This document shows, one piece after another, positions 1 through 8,260 of a stretch of 10,268 bases of DNA. The translations under genes were made by a program, and so were the position numbers. Each line of letters opens with the position of its first letter. Position 1 is the first letter of the stretch. The DNA is from Zygnema cylindricum (lineage: Eukaryota > Streptophyta > Zygnematophyceae > Zygnematales > Zygnemataceae), in contig JBBHKE010002179.1 in assembly GCA_037447655.1 (NCBI GenBank), forward strand, positions 1-10,268. The letters are read 5' to 3'. The notes beneath the pieces were generated by a model. That model saw nothing but the letters and a program-made list of their open reading frames with translations, was not told where the DNA came from and searched no databases.

Positions 1-324
1 AGGTCAAATAAACTCCGAACCATGTTTAAAACACAAGTTTGTGTTTACGCTAAAAACAACATTGATAAGAAACTCTTTATTTTGTTAACGCACCAAAAAA
101 TAGTTAAAAAAGACCCTAAACCATGTTTTTAACACAAATTTGAGTTTGCGCTAACAAAGATATTTGTAACAAACAATATTTATTGTTCGCGGTCACAAAA
201 AGAGGTAAAATAAACTTTGAACCATGTTTGAAACACAAGTTTGAGTTTTTCGCTAAAAACAATAGTGGTAAGAAACTCTTTATATTGTTAACGCTTACAA
301 AAATAGTTAAATATAGCCCTAAAC

Positions 325-436
325 CATGTTTATAACACAAATTTGAGTTTGCACTAATAAAGAAATAATTAACATACAACCCAGTTACAAAGTTTTACTG
401 TTCGTGTCACAAAAAGAGGAAAAATAAACTCTGAAC
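325..436. repeat. Enlarged A monomer (about 112 bp)
   Basis: This A unit is about 10 bp longer than its neighbours. Where others read GTAACAAACAACGTTTATTG, it has AATTAACATACAACCCAGTT and then resumes with TTTTACTGTTCGTGTCAC. It looks like a small insertion or local rearrangement inside one monomer. Confidence 0.75.
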
Positions 437-941
437 CATGTTTATATTACAAGTTTGTGTTTGCGCTAACAACAATAGTGGTAACAAACACTTTCTATTA
501 ATACCGCTCACAAAAATAGATAAAAAAAAACCCTTAACCATGTTTCTAACACAAATTTGAGTTTGCCCTAACAAAGATATTTGTAACAAACAACGTTTAT
601 TGTTTGCGGTCACAAAAAGAGGTAAAATAAATTGCGAACCATGTTTGTAACAAATGTTTGTGTTTGCACTAACAACAATTGTGGTAACAAACACTTTCTA
701 TTTTTAACGCTCACAAAAATAGTTAAAAAAAATCCATAACCATGTTTATAACACGAATTTGAGTTTGCCCTAACAAAGATCTTTGTAACAAACAAAGTTT
801 ATTGTTCATAGTCACAAAAAGAGGTAACATAAAATCCAAACCATGTTTATAACACAAGTTTGTGTTTGCGCTAACAACAATAGTGGAAACAAACACTTTT
901 TATTGTTAACGCTCACAAAAATAGTAAAAAAAAACCTAAAT

Positions 942-1138
942 CATGTTTCTATCACAACTTTTTGTTTCCCTAACTTTAGTTTTTTGTAACGAAAAACCAT
1001 TTTATTACGCTCACCAAAACAGTAAAAAAAACCCCTAAACTTAGTTTTCAACACAAATTTGTGTTTCCATTAACTACAATAATATTTATGAATAAAGTTT
1101 TCTTACGCTCACAAAAATAGTTAAAAAAAACCCTAAAC
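942..1138. repeat. Variant monomer pair C-D, copy 1
   Basis: C starts at 942 and D near 1040, between a B monomer (842) and an A monomer (1139). C differs from A/B by the TTTTTGTTT tract in place of TTTG(A/T)GTTTGCGC, by TTTTTTGTAACGAAAAAC, and by CACCAAAACAGTAAAA where other C copies have CACAAAAACAG. D has CCCCTAAACTT in place of the CATG box and the palindrome AACACAAATTTGTGTT at 1050-1065. This copy is more diverged than the others: its C has GTTTCCCTAACTTTAG instead of GTTTGCGCTAAC. Confidence 0.88.
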
Positions 1139-2146
1139 CATCTTTCTAACACAAGTTTGACTTTGCGCTCAGAGAGATATTTGTAACAAACAACGTTTAT
1201 TGTTTGCATTCACAAAAAGAGGTGAAGTAAACTCTGAACCATGTTTGAAACACAAGTTTGTGTTTGTGCTAACAACAATAGTGGTAACAAACACTTTCTA
1301 TTGTTAACGCTCACAAAATAGAATGAAAAAATCCTAAACCATTTTTCTAACACAAATTTGAGTTTGCACTAACAAAGATATTTGTAATAAACAACGTTTA
1401 TTGTTCATGGTCACAAAAAGAGGTAAAGTAAACTCCAACCATGTTTGTAACACATGTTGTTATTTGCGCTAACTTTAATTGTGGTAACAAACACTTTCTA
1501 TTTTTAACGCTCACAAAAATAGTTAAAAAAAACCCTAAACCATGTATATAACACAAATTTGAGTTTGCGCTAACAAAGATCTTTGTAACAAACAAAGTTT
1601 ATTGATCGCGGTCACAAAAAGAGGTTAAATAAACTGTGAACCATGTTTACAACACAAGTTTGTGTTTGCAATAACAATAATAGTGGTAACAAACACTTTC
1701 TATTGTTAACGCTCACAAAAATAGTTAAAAAAAACCCTAAACCATGTTTATAACACAAATTTGAGTTTGCTTTAACAAAGATATTTGTAACAAACAACGT
1801 TTATTGTTCGCAGTTTCAAAAAGAGGTTAAATAAACTCCGAACCATGTTTACAACACAAGTTTGTGTTTGCGCTAACATCAATAGTGGTAACAAACACTT
1901 TCTATTGTTAACGCTCACAAAAATAGTTAAAAAAAACCCTAAACCATTTTTGTAACACAAATTTGAGTTTGCGCTAAGGAAGAAATTTGTAACAATCAAA
2001 GTTTATTGTTTGCGGTCACAAAAAGAGGTAAGATAAACTGCAAACTATTTTTAAAACACAAGTTTGTGTTTGCACTAACAACAATAGTGGTAACAAACAC
2101 CTTATATTGTTAACGCTCACCAAAATAGTTAAAAAAAACCCTAAAC

Positions 2147-2248
2147 CATGTTTCTAACACAAGTTTGTGTTTGGGCTAACAACAATATTGATAAGAAACT
2201 TTTTTTATTGTTAACATTCATAAAAATAGTTAAAAAAAAACCCTAAAT
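2147..2248. repeat. Out-of-turn B-like monomer (B-B phase slip)
   Basis: After the B unit at 2045 an A unit is expected. The unit starts with the A-type lead CCCTAAACCATGTTTCTAAC but continues as B (ACAAGTTTGTGTTTGGGC, AACAATATTGATAAG). It is therefore an A/B chimera joined inside the conserved CATGTTT...AACACAA box, the expected product of unequal exchange between half-repeats. Confidence 0.8.
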
Positions 2249-2361
2249 CATGTTTGAAACACAAATTTGAGTTTGCGCTAAGGAAGAATTTTGTAACAAA
2301 CAAAGTTTATTGTTTGCGGTCACAAAAAGAGGTAAAATAAACTCGGAGCCATGTTTGTAAC

Positions 2362-2366
2362 ACAAG
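2362..2366. repeat. Left target-site duplication (ACAAG)
   Basis: ACAAG in the interrupted B monomer immediately precedes the non-repeat DNA. It is repeated on the other side of the insertion at 3959-3963. A 5 bp duplication suits LTR retrotransposon integration. The motif also belongs to the monomer itself, which is what a true target duplication requires. Confidence 0.68.
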
Positions 2367-2425
2367 TTTTGTTGGTTTGAAAAGTTAGTTTCGTGCGTGC
2401 GTGTCGTTTCGTGGGTACAGTACGC

Positions 2426-2449
2426 TACACCGCCAATCGTTATTAGCGT
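2426..2449 (+). repeat. Left terminal inverted repeat (24 bp)
   Basis: It begins TACACCGCCAATCG and ends TTAGCGT, and is the exact reverse complement of 2946-2969. Twenty-four identical bases in opposite orientation 500 bp apart are very unlikely by chance in this sequence. Confidence 0.9.
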
Positions 2450-2486
2450 GTAAGTTTTTTTAGCGTATAAAAATAATTACCGTAGT

Positions 2487-2497
2487 GTACGCTATTT
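2487..2497 (+). repeat. Subterminal inverted repeat (11 bp), partner at 2932-2942
   Basis: GTACGCTATTT at 2487-2497 is the reverse complement of AAATAGCGTAC at 2932-2942. The left side has 37 bases between this motif and the outer TIR and the right side only 3. The original TIR may have been about 38 bp, later interrupted on the left. Confidence 0.7.
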
Positions 2498-2790
2498 AAG
2501 AATTTGAAAATTTTGGAAAAAATCATACATTCTAATTGTTTGATTATGGTAATTTGGATCTTTGAAAAAAAAAATGTCGGTCGCAAACATGCTTACACTA
2601 ATATAGGTCTCCGTACAAAATCTGACAAATCGTACACAAATTTTACATTCACACGGTCGAAACGCGGCTGTCGGACGAATATGTGCGAGCGGGATTTTTT
2701 ACGACCTGGTTTTTTTTCCTTTTTAGAACGCACATTCTCATGCGTCCGTGGTTACTAAAACTAATTTATTGTACTTTTCAACTTAAAAAG

Positions 2791-2824
2791 GTACATTTAT
2801 GTACGGTCTGACACTGACCGTACA
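2791..2824. repeat. Two adjacent perfect palindromes, candidate hairpins
   Basis: GTACAT-TT-ATGTAC (2791-2804) overlaps a 9 bp stem, TGTACGGTC (2800-2808) and GACCGTACA (2816-2824), with a 7-base loop. Both are perfect. They may be fold-back structures within the nested element or protein binding sites. No T-run follows in the position of a bacterial terminator. Confidence 0.7.
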
Positions 2825-2945
2825 CCACTCTATTTAAGAGACAACGTACTGAAAATAACCCTAAATAGAATAAAGAAAAAAATAGAATGAACTACACTAA
2901 TGGAGAATAAAAAAAAAAAAAAGCGGGACGGAAATAGCGTACGCA

Positions 2946-2969
2946 ACGCTAATAACGATTGGCGGTGTA
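2946..2969 (-). repeat. Right terminal inverted repeat (24 bp)
   Basis: It reads ACGCTAATAACG... and ends GGCGGTGTA, the exact reverse complement of 2426-2449. Similarity stops at the TA outer edge: C follows on the right, where the left copy has C just outside it (G after reverse complement would be needed). Confidence 0.9.
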
Positions 2970-3117
2970 CTCTAATGCTATCTTGATTTACCGTGGAGGT
3001 TCGAATGGATTTGGGAATTGGGGGAGTAATGGTACTAATTGTTTTGGGATGTACGTTATTATTTGATTGGCGCAAACAAAACGTAAAGAAAGGTACGGAA
3101 TATGTAAATGTACGGCG

Positions 3118-3303
3118 GATCGCGAAGCGATCTGATCTGGAATGTTTTTGGAGAAGTACGCCGCCGGTACGGACTAATTTGGATGGAGTGATGTCATTTC
3201 GCCAAGTGGATTTTGGTGATTATGCTTCACGACATCAAGGGTGCCGAAGAAGAGCTACGGACGGCGCCGCCGTCAGTTTGGTGAGGGACGCGAAATCGCG
3301 TCC
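3118..3303. repeat. GC-rich patch with three perfect mini-hairpins
   Basis: GATCGC-GAA-GCGATC lies at 3118-3132, GACGGC-GCC-GCCGTC at 3260-3274, and GGACGCGA-AA-TCGCGTCC at 3286-3303 (8 bp stem, 2-base spacer). GC is 65% over 3241-3300. The surrounding array is near 25% GC in the line I counted (7861-7920). Function is unknown. Subterminal hairpins of a DNA transposon or a captured fragment are possible. Confidence 0.7.
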
Positions 3304-3958
3304 ATCACATGATATTTATTTTGGACGGTCCAGATTCGTTTGACGGAATTCGTAAGACATGTAAATATTTAGCAATGTTTTGACCTGTGTATTAATTACT
3401 AGTGTAGATCTCATGTACACTCACATTAATTGAGGGAGTTGATTGATTACGTACGGCTGGTATGCCTCCGTACAGTTAGTAGTAAGCTGTAGTATATATT
3501 TGTAGGACTTAGTCATTTTTAGACTTAGGAACTTTTTGGACAGAAACTGTTTTCTGCTCCATTTTGGGAAGTTCAACTGAGGATTTCTCTCAGATGTATT
3601 GGCAGAATTATCTGAAATTTTGCATGTGTGTTCCTCCTTGTATTGGTAATATTGTGGCAAATTTGCAGACCTATTGTATGTCTGGTTTGCTTGGGGCTTC
3701 ATTGTGAAGTTGGTCAGATTTATCAAAGTTCTGGCAGGCTGTTTTTCTGCAAATTTGACTGAGTGTTGTGATTATTCGGTTTGGTATTGTTATATGAAAA
3801 CTGGTGGGAATACTAAGTCGCCTAAGAACTATCTGGTTGAGTAGTTTCAGCTTGGTTTGGTTATTCTGTAGAATTCTGAGTGGAATCAAAGGAGGCTGTT
3901 TTGGGGTAGTTTGTTGTGCTTCCGAGGGTACATTCATGGCTGAAAAGGGCTATGAACA
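3304..3958. other. 3' part of the insertion: non-repeat DNA with no recognisable gene
   Basis: This is intermediate-composition sequence unlike the array. It contains GTACGG and CCGTAC in inverted order (3451-3473) and a TATATATT stretch near 3492. The + strand is G/T-rich, with repeated TTCTG, TTTGCAGA and TCTGG-like words from about 3530 to 3760, giving an untranslated or LTR-like appearance. Minus-strand open frames of 101 and 88 codons overlap each other in different frames and show no domain I recognise, so I do not call a gene. Confidence 0.55.
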
Positions 3959-3963
3959 ACAAG
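3959..3963. repeat. Right target-site duplication (ACAAG)
   Basis: This is the second copy of ACAAG, after which the B monomer continues as TGTGTGTTTGCGCTA. The array phase is restored: the next A anchor at 4044 is at the expected distance. Confidence 0.68.
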
Positions 3964-4143
3964 TGTGTGTTTGCGCTATCAACAATAGTTGTAACAAACA
4001 CATTATATTAATAACGATCACAAAAATAGTTAAAACTCTAAACCATGTTTCTCACCCAAGTTTGAGTTTGCGCTAACAAAGATATTTGTAAAAAACAACG
4101 TTTATTGTTCCCAGTCACAAAAAGATGTAAAATAAACTCCAAA

Positions 4144-4747
4144 CAATGTTTATAACACAAGTTTGTGTTTGCGCTAACAACAATAGCGGTAACAATTACT
4201 TTCATTTTGGTGATACTTACAAAAATAGTTAAAAAAAATCCTAAACCATGTTTACAACACAAATTTCAGTTTGCACTACCAAAGATATTTGTCACGAACA
4301 ACCTTTATTGTTCGCGGTTTCAAAAAGAGGTTAAATAAACTCCGAACCATGTTTATAACACAAGTTTGTGTTTGCGCGAACAAAAATAGTGGTAACAAAC
4401 ACTTTCTATTGTTAACGCTCACAAATATAGTAAAAAAAAACCTATATCATGTTACTATCACAACTTTTTGTTTGCGCTAACCATAGTTTTTTGTAACAAA
4501 TTTTTCTTTATTATTACGTTCACAAAAACAGTAAAAAAAACCCCTAATCTTTGTTTTCAACATAAATTTGTGTTCGCATTAACTTCAAAAATATTTACAA
4601 ACAAAGTTTTTTACGCTCACAAAAATAGTTAAATAAAAACCTAAACCATGTTTCTAACACAAGTTTGAGTTTGCGCTAACAAAGATATTTGTAACAAACA
4701 ACGTTTATTGTTCTTGTTCACAAAAAGAGGTAAAATAGACTCCGAAC
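4144..4747. repeat. Six-monomer block B-A-B-C-D-A, copy 1
   Basis: The monomer order and private variants match 9571-10173: a TTATTTTGGT-like tract followed by an A/T-altered CTTAC, ATTTCAGTTTGCACTA, TTTGTCAC, and the C-D pair followed by an A ending TGTTCTTGTTCAC. Anchor offsets are nearly constant (5,424 to 5,427 bp). Confidence 0.82.
4448..4646. repeat. Variant monomer pair C-D, copy 2
   Basis: C starts at 4448 and D near 4549, between B (4348) and A (4647). C has the TTTTTGTTTGCGCTAACCAT form. D has AACATAAATTTGTGTTCGC, so its central palindrome is broken by one base. This pair and its flanks reappear at 9875 with an offset of about 5,426 bp. Confidence 0.9.
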
Positions 4748-5248
4748 CATGTTTAAAACACAAGGTTGTGTTTGCGCAAACAACAATATTGATAAGGACT
4801 CTTTATATTGTTAATGCTCACAAAAATAGTTAAAAAAAACCCTAAACCATATTTTTAACACAAATTTGAGTTTGAGCTAACAAAGATATTTGTAACAAAC
4901 AATGTTAATTGTTCCCGGTCACAAAAAGAATTAAAATAAAATTCAAACCATGTTTGTAACACAAGTTTGTGTTTGCGCTAACAACAATAGTGGTAACAAA
5001 CACCTTATATTGTTAACGCTCACAAAAATAAGTAAAAAAAACCCTAAACCATGTTTCTAACACAAGTTTGAGTTTGCGCTAACAAAGATATTTGTACCAA
5101 ACAACATTTTTGTTCATGGTCACAAAAAGAGGTAAAATAAACACCGAACCATGTTTATAACACAAGTTTGTGTTTGCACTAACAACAATAGTGGTAACAC
5201 ACACTTTCTATTGTTAACGATCACAAAAATAGTAAAAAAAACGTAAAT

Positions 5249-5448
5249 CATGTTACTAACACTACTTTTTTTTTGCGCTAACTATAGTGTTTTGTAACGA
5301 AAAACGTTTATTATTACGCTCACAAAAACAAAAACAAAAAACCCCGAAACTTTGTTTTCAACACAAATTTGTGTTTGCATTAACTACAAAAATATTTAGG
5401 AACAACGTTTGCTTATGCTCACAAAAATAGTAAAAAAAAACCCTAAGC
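5249..5448. repeat. Variant monomer pair C-D, copy 3
   Basis: C starts at 5249 and D at 5350, between B (5150) and A (5449). It lies eight monomers after copy 2. D keeps the perfect palindrome AACACAAATTTGTGTT at 5360-5375. The spacer before D is expanded to an ACAAAAACAAAAAACC run. Confidence 0.9.
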
Positions 5449-5751
5449 AATGTTTCTAACACAAGTTTGAGTTTGCGCTAACAAAGATATTTGTACCAAA
5501 CAACATTTTTGTTCGTGGTCACAAAAAGAGGTAAAATAAACACCGAACCATGTTTATAACACAAGTTTGTGTTTAGAATAAAAAAAAATATTGATAAGAA
5601 ACTCTTTATATACTTAACGCTCACAAAAATAGTTAAAAAAAACCCTTAACCATGTTTCTATCACAAATTTCAGTTTGCGCTAAGAAAGATATTTGTAACA
5701 AACAAAGTTTATTGTTTGCGGTCACAAAAAAAGGTAAAATAAACTGCGAAC

Positions 5752-5957
5752 CATGTTTGTAACTCAAGTTTGTGTTTGCGCTAACAACAAATGTGGTAAC
5801 AAACATTTTCGATTTTTTAAGCTCACAAAAATACTTAAAAAAAACCCTAAACCATGTATATAACACATATTTGAGTTTGCGCTAACAAAGATCGTTGTAA
5901 CAAACAATGTTTCATTTTTCGACGTCACAAAATGAGGTAAAATAAACTCCTACCCAT
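5752..5957. repeat. B-A dimer, copy 1 of a private-variant pair
   Basis: This dimer shares unusual variants with 7054-7258: ACAAATGTGG, ACATTTTCGATTTTTTAAGC, GATCGTTGTAAC, TTTCATTTTTCGACGTCAC, AAATGAGG and CTCCTACCC. Only about ten differences were seen by eye over roughly 204 bp, clearly fewer than between random dimers here. Confidence 0.85.
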
Positions 5958-6055
5958 GTTTATAACACACGTTTGTGTTTGCCCTAACAACAATTGTGGT
6001 AACAAACACATTCTATTGTTAACGCTCACAAAAATAGATAAAAAAAACCCTATAC

Positions 6056-6155
6056 CATGTTTATAACACAAGTTTTTGTTTGTGCTAACAACAATAGTGG
6101 TAACAAAACATTTTTGTTGTTAATGTTCACAAAAACAGTATAAAAAAACCTAAAT
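6056..6155. repeat. Second B monomer in a row before C (B-B phase slip)
   Basis: The unit at 5955 is B (ACACGTTTGTGTTTGCCC) and the next one at 6056 is also B (ACAAGTTTTTGTTTGTGC, AACAATAGTGGTAAC), although it is introduced by an A-type CCCTATACC lead. The C-D pair follows directly. The junction again falls in the shared start box. Confidence 0.8.
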
Positions 6156-6356
6156 CATGTTACTAACACTACTTTTTTTTTGCGCTAACAATAGTTTTTT
6201 GTAACGAAAAACTTTTATTATTACCCTCACAAAAACGGTTAAAAAAACTCCTTAACTTTGTTTTCAACACAAATTTGTGTTTGCATTAACTTCAAAAATA
6301 TTTACAAACAAAGCTTGCTTAAGCTTAAAAAGATATTTAAAAAAAAAACCCTAAAC
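6156..6356. repeat. Variant monomer pair C-D, copy 4
   Basis: C starts at 6156 and D near 6255, nine monomers after copy 3. It follows a doubled B (5955 and 6056) and precedes A at 6357. The D palindrome is at 6266-6281. The end of D carries AAGCTTGCTTAAGCTT, a local change not seen in the other D copies. Confidence 0.9.
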
Positions 6357-6759
6357 CATGTTTCTAACACAAGTTTGAGTTTGCGCTAATAAAGATATTT
6401 GTAACAAACAACTTTTATTGTTTGCATTCACAAAAAGAGTTTAAATAAACTTTGAACCATGTTTATAACACAAGTTTCTGTTTGCGCTAACAACAATAAG
6501 GGTAACAAACACTTTCTATTTTTAGCGCTCACAAAAATAGTTAAAAGAAACCCTAAACCATGTATATTACACAAATTTGAGTTTGCGCTAACAAAGATCT
6601 TTGTAATAAACAAAGTTTATTGTTTGCAGTCACAAAAAGTGGTTAAATAACTCTAAACCATGTTTATAACAAAAGTTTGTGTTTGCGCAAACAACAATAG
6701 TGGTAACAAACACCTTATATTGTTAACGCTCACAACAATAGTTAATAAAAAACCCTTAA

Positions 6760-6853
6760 CCAACCACAAATTTGAGTTTGCACTAACAAAGATATCAGTA
6801 ACAAAACCATTTATTGTTCCCTATCACAAAAAGAGGTAAAAAAAACTTAGAAC
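6760..6853. repeat. Shortened A monomer lacking the CATGTTT box
   Basis: The unit reads AACCAACCACAAATTTGAG, so about 10 bases covering CATGTTTCTAA are missing. The rest is a recognisable A with the private variant GATATCAGTAACAAAACC shared with the units at 8866 and 9270. Confidence 0.8.
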
Positions 6854-7053
6854 CATGTTTGTAACACAAGTTTGTGTTTTCGCTAAAACAATAGAGGTAA
6901 GAAACTCTTTATATTGTTAAAGCTCACAAAAATAGTTTAAAAAAACCCTAAACCATGTTTCTAACACAAATTTGAGTTTGCGCTAAAAAAGATATTTGTA
7001 ACAAATAACGTTTATTGTTCTTGGTCACAAAACGAGGAAAAATAACTGCGAAC

Positions 7054-7258
7054 CAAGTTTGTAACACATGTTTGTGTTTGCGCTAACAACAAATGTGGTA
7101 ACAAACATTTTCGATTTTTTAAGCTCACAAATAAAATAAAAAAAAACCCTAAACCATGTATATAACACAATTTGAGTTTGGGCTAACAAAGATCGTTGTA
7201 ACAAACAATGTTTCATTTTTCGACGTCACAAAATGAGGTAAAATAAACTCCTACCCAT
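7054..7258. repeat. B-A dimer, copy 2 of a private-variant pair
   Basis: This is the partner of 5752-5957, about 1,302 bp downstream, with the same set of rare variants. The ACATTTTCGATTTTTTAAGC form of B also occurs in the units at 7758 and 9370, so this B variant has spread further than the dimer. Confidence 0.85.
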
Positions 7259-7356
7259 GTTTCTAACACAAGTTTGAGTTTTGCGCTAACAAAGATATTT
7301 GTAAAAAACAACGTTTATTGTTTGCATTCACAAATAGAGGTAAAATAAAATGAGAG
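7256..7356. repeat. Out-of-turn A monomer (A-A phase slip)
   Basis: The A unit at 7155 ends with CTCCTACCCATGTTT, exactly like the A unit at 5853. The 5853 unit is followed by B, but this one is followed by another A (CTAACACAAGTTTGAGTTTT). The switch is inside the CATGTTT box and marks a recombination breakpoint. Confidence 0.82.
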
Positions 7357-8060
7357 CAATTTATAAAACTCAAGTCTGTGTTTTCCCAAACAACAATAGT
7401 GGTAACAAACTCTTTTTATTGTAACTCTCACAAAAATAGTTCAAAAAAACCCTAAACCATGTTTATTACACAAATTTGAGTTTGCGCTAACAAAGATATT
7501 TGTGACAAACAACGTTTATTGTTTGCATTTACAAATAGAGGTAAAATAACTCTGAACCATGTTTATAACAGAAGTTTGTGTTTGCGCTAACAACAATAAA
7601 GGTAACAAACACTTTCTATTTGTAACGCTCACAAAAATAGTTAAAAAAAACCCTAAACCATGTATATAACACAAATTTGAGTTTGCGCTAACAAAGATTT
7701 TTGTAATAAACAAAGTTTATTGTTCGCGGTCATAAAAAGAGGTTAAATAACTTCGAACAATGTTTCTAACACATGTTTGTGTTTGCGCTCACAACAATTG
7801 TGGTAACAAACATTTTCGATTTTTTAAGCTCACAAAAATAGTAAAAAAAAACCCTAAACCATGTATATAACACAAATTTGAGTTTGCGCTAACAAAGATC
7901 TTTGTAATAAACAAAGTTTATTGTTCGCGGTCACAAAAAGAGGTAAAATAAACTCTGAACCATGTTTATAACACAAGTTTGTGTTTGCGCTAACAACAAT
8001 AGTGGTAACAAAAATTTTTTATTGTTAATGCTCACAAAAATAGTAAAAAAAAACCTAAAT

Positions 8061-8260
8061 CATGTTACTAACACTACTTTTTGTTTGGGCTACTAATATA
8101 TTTTTGTAACGGATTTTTTGTATTATTACGCTCACAAAAACAGTAAAAAAAAACCCCTAAACTTTGTTTTCAACACAAATTTGTGTTTGCATTACCTTCA
8201 AAAATATTTACAAACAAAGTTTGCTTACGCTCAAAAAAATATTTAAAAAAAACCCTAAAC
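8061..8260. repeat. Variant monomer pair C-D, copy 5
   Basis: C starts at 8061 and D at 8160, 19 monomers after copy 4. The pair lies between B (7961) and A (8261). The D palindrome is intact at 8172-8187. C has a diverged middle (GGGCTACTAATATA, then GTAACGGATTTTTTG). Confidence 0.9.

Larger units (their letters stand above)
1..2366. repeat. Left part of ~100 bp satellite-like tandem array (A/B dimers)
   Basis: Head-to-tail monomers are anchored by a CATGTTT-like box at 21, 122, 223, 325, 437, 539, 640, 741, 842, 942, 1040, 1139, 1240, 1340, 1440, 1541, 1642, 1743, 1844, 1945, 2045, 2147, 2249 and 2350, a mean spacing of about 101 bp. Two subtypes alternate. A carries ACAAATTTGAGTTTGCGC, then AAAGATATTTGTAAC and CACAAAAAGAGGTAAA. 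B carries ACAAGTTTGTGTTTGCGC, then AACAATAGTGGTAAC, TTGTTAACGCTCAC and a run of 7-9 A. The subtypes align along their whole length, so the dimer (about 202 bp) derives from one ancestral unit of about 100 bp. No gene is supported here: open frames are short and repeat with the monomer. A plant satellite is inferred; the family is not recognised. Confidence 0.96.
2426..2969. mobile_element. Nested 544 bp TIR element (MITE-like, non-autonomous)
   Basis: A perfect 24 bp inverted repeat closes this segment, and both outer edges are TA. A further inverted match of 11 bp lies just inside (2487-2497 and 2932-2942), separated from the outer repeat by 37 bases on the left and 3 bases on the right. The interior is AT-rich, holds poly(T) runs near 2696-2730, a long poly(A) run at about 2909-2922 and a strong hairpin at 2800-2824, and has no transposase. 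If TA is a target duplication, a Tc1/mariner type is possible, but the TIR is not the Stowaway consensus I know. The family is not recognised. Confidence 0.62.
2367..3958. mobile_element. 1.59 kb insertion in the array; possible solo LTR-like element
   Basis: This stretch has no similarity to the repeat monomers and cuts one B monomer in two. Left and right flanks share ACAAG (2362-2366 and 3959-3963). The match is 6 bp as ACAAGT, or 8 bp with one mismatch. Removing the insert with one copy of the repeat gives a monomer of about 97 bp. The ends read TGTTGG from 2370 and GAACA to 3958, so TGTT/AACA forms a short inverted terminus like that of plant LTR retrotransposons; the three T before TGTTGG are unexplained. 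I see no second LTR, primer binding site, gag or pol, so a solo LTR is the best guess. A non-LTR or a DNA element is possible. A nested TIR element occupies 2426-2969. Confidence 0.72.

Noticed and set aside
2504-2758. Plus-strand 84-codon open frame inside the nested TIR element
   Set aside because: It sits in AT-rich DNA with homopolymer runs and shows no DDE or DNA-binding motif. The element looks non-autonomous.
2800-2824. Hairpin as an intrinsic terminator
   Set aside because: There is no T-run directly after the stem, and the context is a eukaryotic transposon-like element.
2993-3343. Plus-strand 116-codon open frame with a hydrophobic segment at residues 7-24, possible small membrane protein
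   Set aside because: No recognised domain. The frame overlaps a minus-strand open frame, spans the hairpin-rich GC patch that lowers stop frequency, and lies in a transposon-like insertion. It is kept only as context for that patch.
3421-3937. Two overlapping minus-strand open frames (101 and 88 codons) in the 3' part of the insertion
   Set aside because: Composition is T/N/Q/P-rich with no motif I recognise, and they overlap each other in different frames. There is no sign of gag, protease, RT or transposase residues.
2370-3958. Complete LTR retrotransposon
   Set aside because: At 1.59 kb with no repeated ends, no primer binding site and no pol-like coding, only a solo LTR or fragment is tenable.
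6428-6613. Recurrent minus-strand open frames of about 61-95 codons (also near 116-379, 407-694, 1398-1999, 4038-4262, 7516-7713, 9465-9686) encoding similar peptides rich in F, V, L, N, C
   Set aside because: They recur with the tandem unit, start at the same CAT in the repeat box, and exist only where indels keep the frame. Neighbouring copies are frameshifted or stopped, as expected for shadows of a noncoding repeat.
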